NCBI GenBank assembly: GCA_026196445.1
Contig: JAPHTE010000009.1
Location: 1-6,220 of the forward strand
Source of the DNA: Lysobacterales bacterium
GTDB taxonomy: Bacteria; Pseudomonadota; Gammaproteobacteria; Xanthomonadales; SZUA-36
Length of the DNA: 6,220 nucleotides
Direction: 5' to 3'
Shown here: positions 5,846 to 6,220 of the stretch, piece by piece
Numbering within the stretch: position 1 is the first letter of the stretch
Layout of the letters: each line of letters starts with the position of its first letter
Notes under the pieces: model-generated
What the model was told of the DNA's origin: nothing
The model's input: only the letters and a program-made list of their open reading frames with translations
Databases searched by the model: none
Program-made: the position numbers and the translations under genes

Positions 5846-6195
5846 GAGAGCCGGCCAGGCAATCGCGTTTTCGCCCTCGGGCGGGAAGGAGGAAAGTCCG
5901 GGCTCCACAGGGCAGGGTGCCAGGTAACGCCTGGGGGGCGTGAGCCTACGGAAAGTGCAACAGAAAATATACCGCCCCGCACTTGATGCGGGGTAAGGGT
6001 GAAATGGTGCGGTAAGAGCGCACCGCGCAACTGGTAACAGCTTGTGGCTAGGTAAACCCCACCTGGAGCAAGACCAAATAGGAAGACCATATCGCGGCCC
6101 GCGATGTCTTCGGGTAGGTCGCTTGAGGATGCTGGTGACAGCATTTCCAGATGGATGATTGCCCACGACAGAACCCGGCTTACCGGCCGGCTCTT
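5846..6195 (+). ncRNA. rnpB: RNase P RNA, bacterial type A (M1 RNA)
   Basis: This is the catalytic RNA of ribonuclease P, which with the RnpA protein removes 5' leaders from tRNA precursors. About 350 nt closely follow the E. coli RNA. The conserved core GAAAGTCCGGGCTCC lies just after 5890, followed by AGGGCAGGGTGCCAGGTAACG. GGTAAGGGTGAAA and GTGCGGTAAGAGCGCACCG are in the specificity half, and GGAGCAAGACCAAATAGG comes next. The P15-loop GGGTAGG near 6113 is where the tRNA CCA end pairs. ACGACAGAACCCGGCTTA ends near 6182. The helices check out: P1 pairs 5847-5856 with 6185-6194, and P2 pairs GGCAATC (5858-5864) with GATTGCC (6157-6163). P3 (about 5868-5887) is a single short hairpin with a CTCG loop, much smaller than in E. 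coli. The ends are inferred from P1. Confidence 0.97.
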
Positions 6196-6200
6196 TTTTT
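6175..6200 (+). terminator. Rho-independent-type terminator at the end of rnpB
   Basis: A run of seven T (6194-6200) directly follows the 3' strand of the RNase P RNA P1 helix. A small local hairpin, CCGGC (6175-6179) with GCCGG (6186-6190), precedes it by three bases. Either this short stem or the long-range P1 helix itself must act as the terminator stem. The remaining 20 bases of the window show nothing recognisable. Confidence 0.5.
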
Positions 6201-6220
6201 AACCGCCATGTAGCGCCAGC

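Noticed and set aside
5701..6166. Two long open frames on the minus strand over the end of rsmI and rnpB
   Set aside because: They are antisense to a structured RNA gene and to rsmI, show no recognisable motif, and are of a type often mis-annotated as hypothetical proteins.
1..6220. CRISPR array, insertion sequence, toxin-antitoxin, phage or defence genes
   Set aside because: No regularly spaced repeats, terminal inverted repeats or matching protein motifs were seen; nearly all sequence is accounted for by housekeeping genes.

Overview
This window is an ordinary, densely packed stretch of chromosomal housekeeping genes from a gammaproteobacterium. The evidence is the gene order ribH-nusB-thiL-pgpA, the presence of LpoA (the gammaproteobacterial activator of PBP1A), a DolP-type dual-BON lipoprotein, and a type A RNase P RNA very close to the E. 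coli one. Base composition is moderately GC-rich and looks even throughout. The genus cannot be named from the sequence. I see no mobile element, CRISPR array, tRNA, phage gene or defence system.

Layout. (1) Positions 1-2292, plus strand: the 3' part of ribH (riboflavin synthesis), then nusB (rRNA antitermination), thiL (thiamine monophosphate kinase) and pgpA (phosphatidylglycerophosphatase A). The genes overlap or nearly touch: an 11-nt ribH/nusB overlap with the preferred start, an ATGA nusB/thiL overlap, and 17 nt before pgpA. They are almost certainly one operon continuing from upstream. (2) Positions 2289-4835, minus strand: lpoA, yraN and dolP, read from right to left. This envelope operon is tightly coupled (TTGA overlap, then a 4-nt gap) and lacks the diaA/SIS-domain gene that separates yraN from dolP in E. 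coli and Pseudomonas. It converges on pgpA so closely that one TTAA provides both stop codons. (3) Positions 4836-4968: the divergent control region between lpoA and rsmI, with two palindromes. (4) Positions 4969-6200, plus strand: rsmI (16S rRNA 2'-O-methyltransferase), then the RNase P RNA gene rnpB with its own promoter candidate, ending in a T-run. In related gammaproteobacteria this rsmI-rnpB pair precedes mraZ and the division/cell-wall cluster, which is probably what follows.

How the genes work together: the left operon supplies cofactors (riboflavin, thiamine diphosphate), rRNA transcription and phosphatidylglycerol. The minus-strand operon supplies outer-membrane lipoproteins that drive peptidoglycan synthesis and preserve envelope integrity. 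The right part supplies ribosome modification and tRNA 5' processing.

The points worth a second look are modest: a shortened LpoA N-terminal domain, loss of diaA from its usual place, the shared TTAA stop, a 20-bp interrupted palindrome across the rsmI stop and rnpB promoter, two palindromes between lpoA and rsmI, and an rnpB with a compact P3 whose P1 helix runs straight into the terminator T-run. I found no convincing undescribed system.
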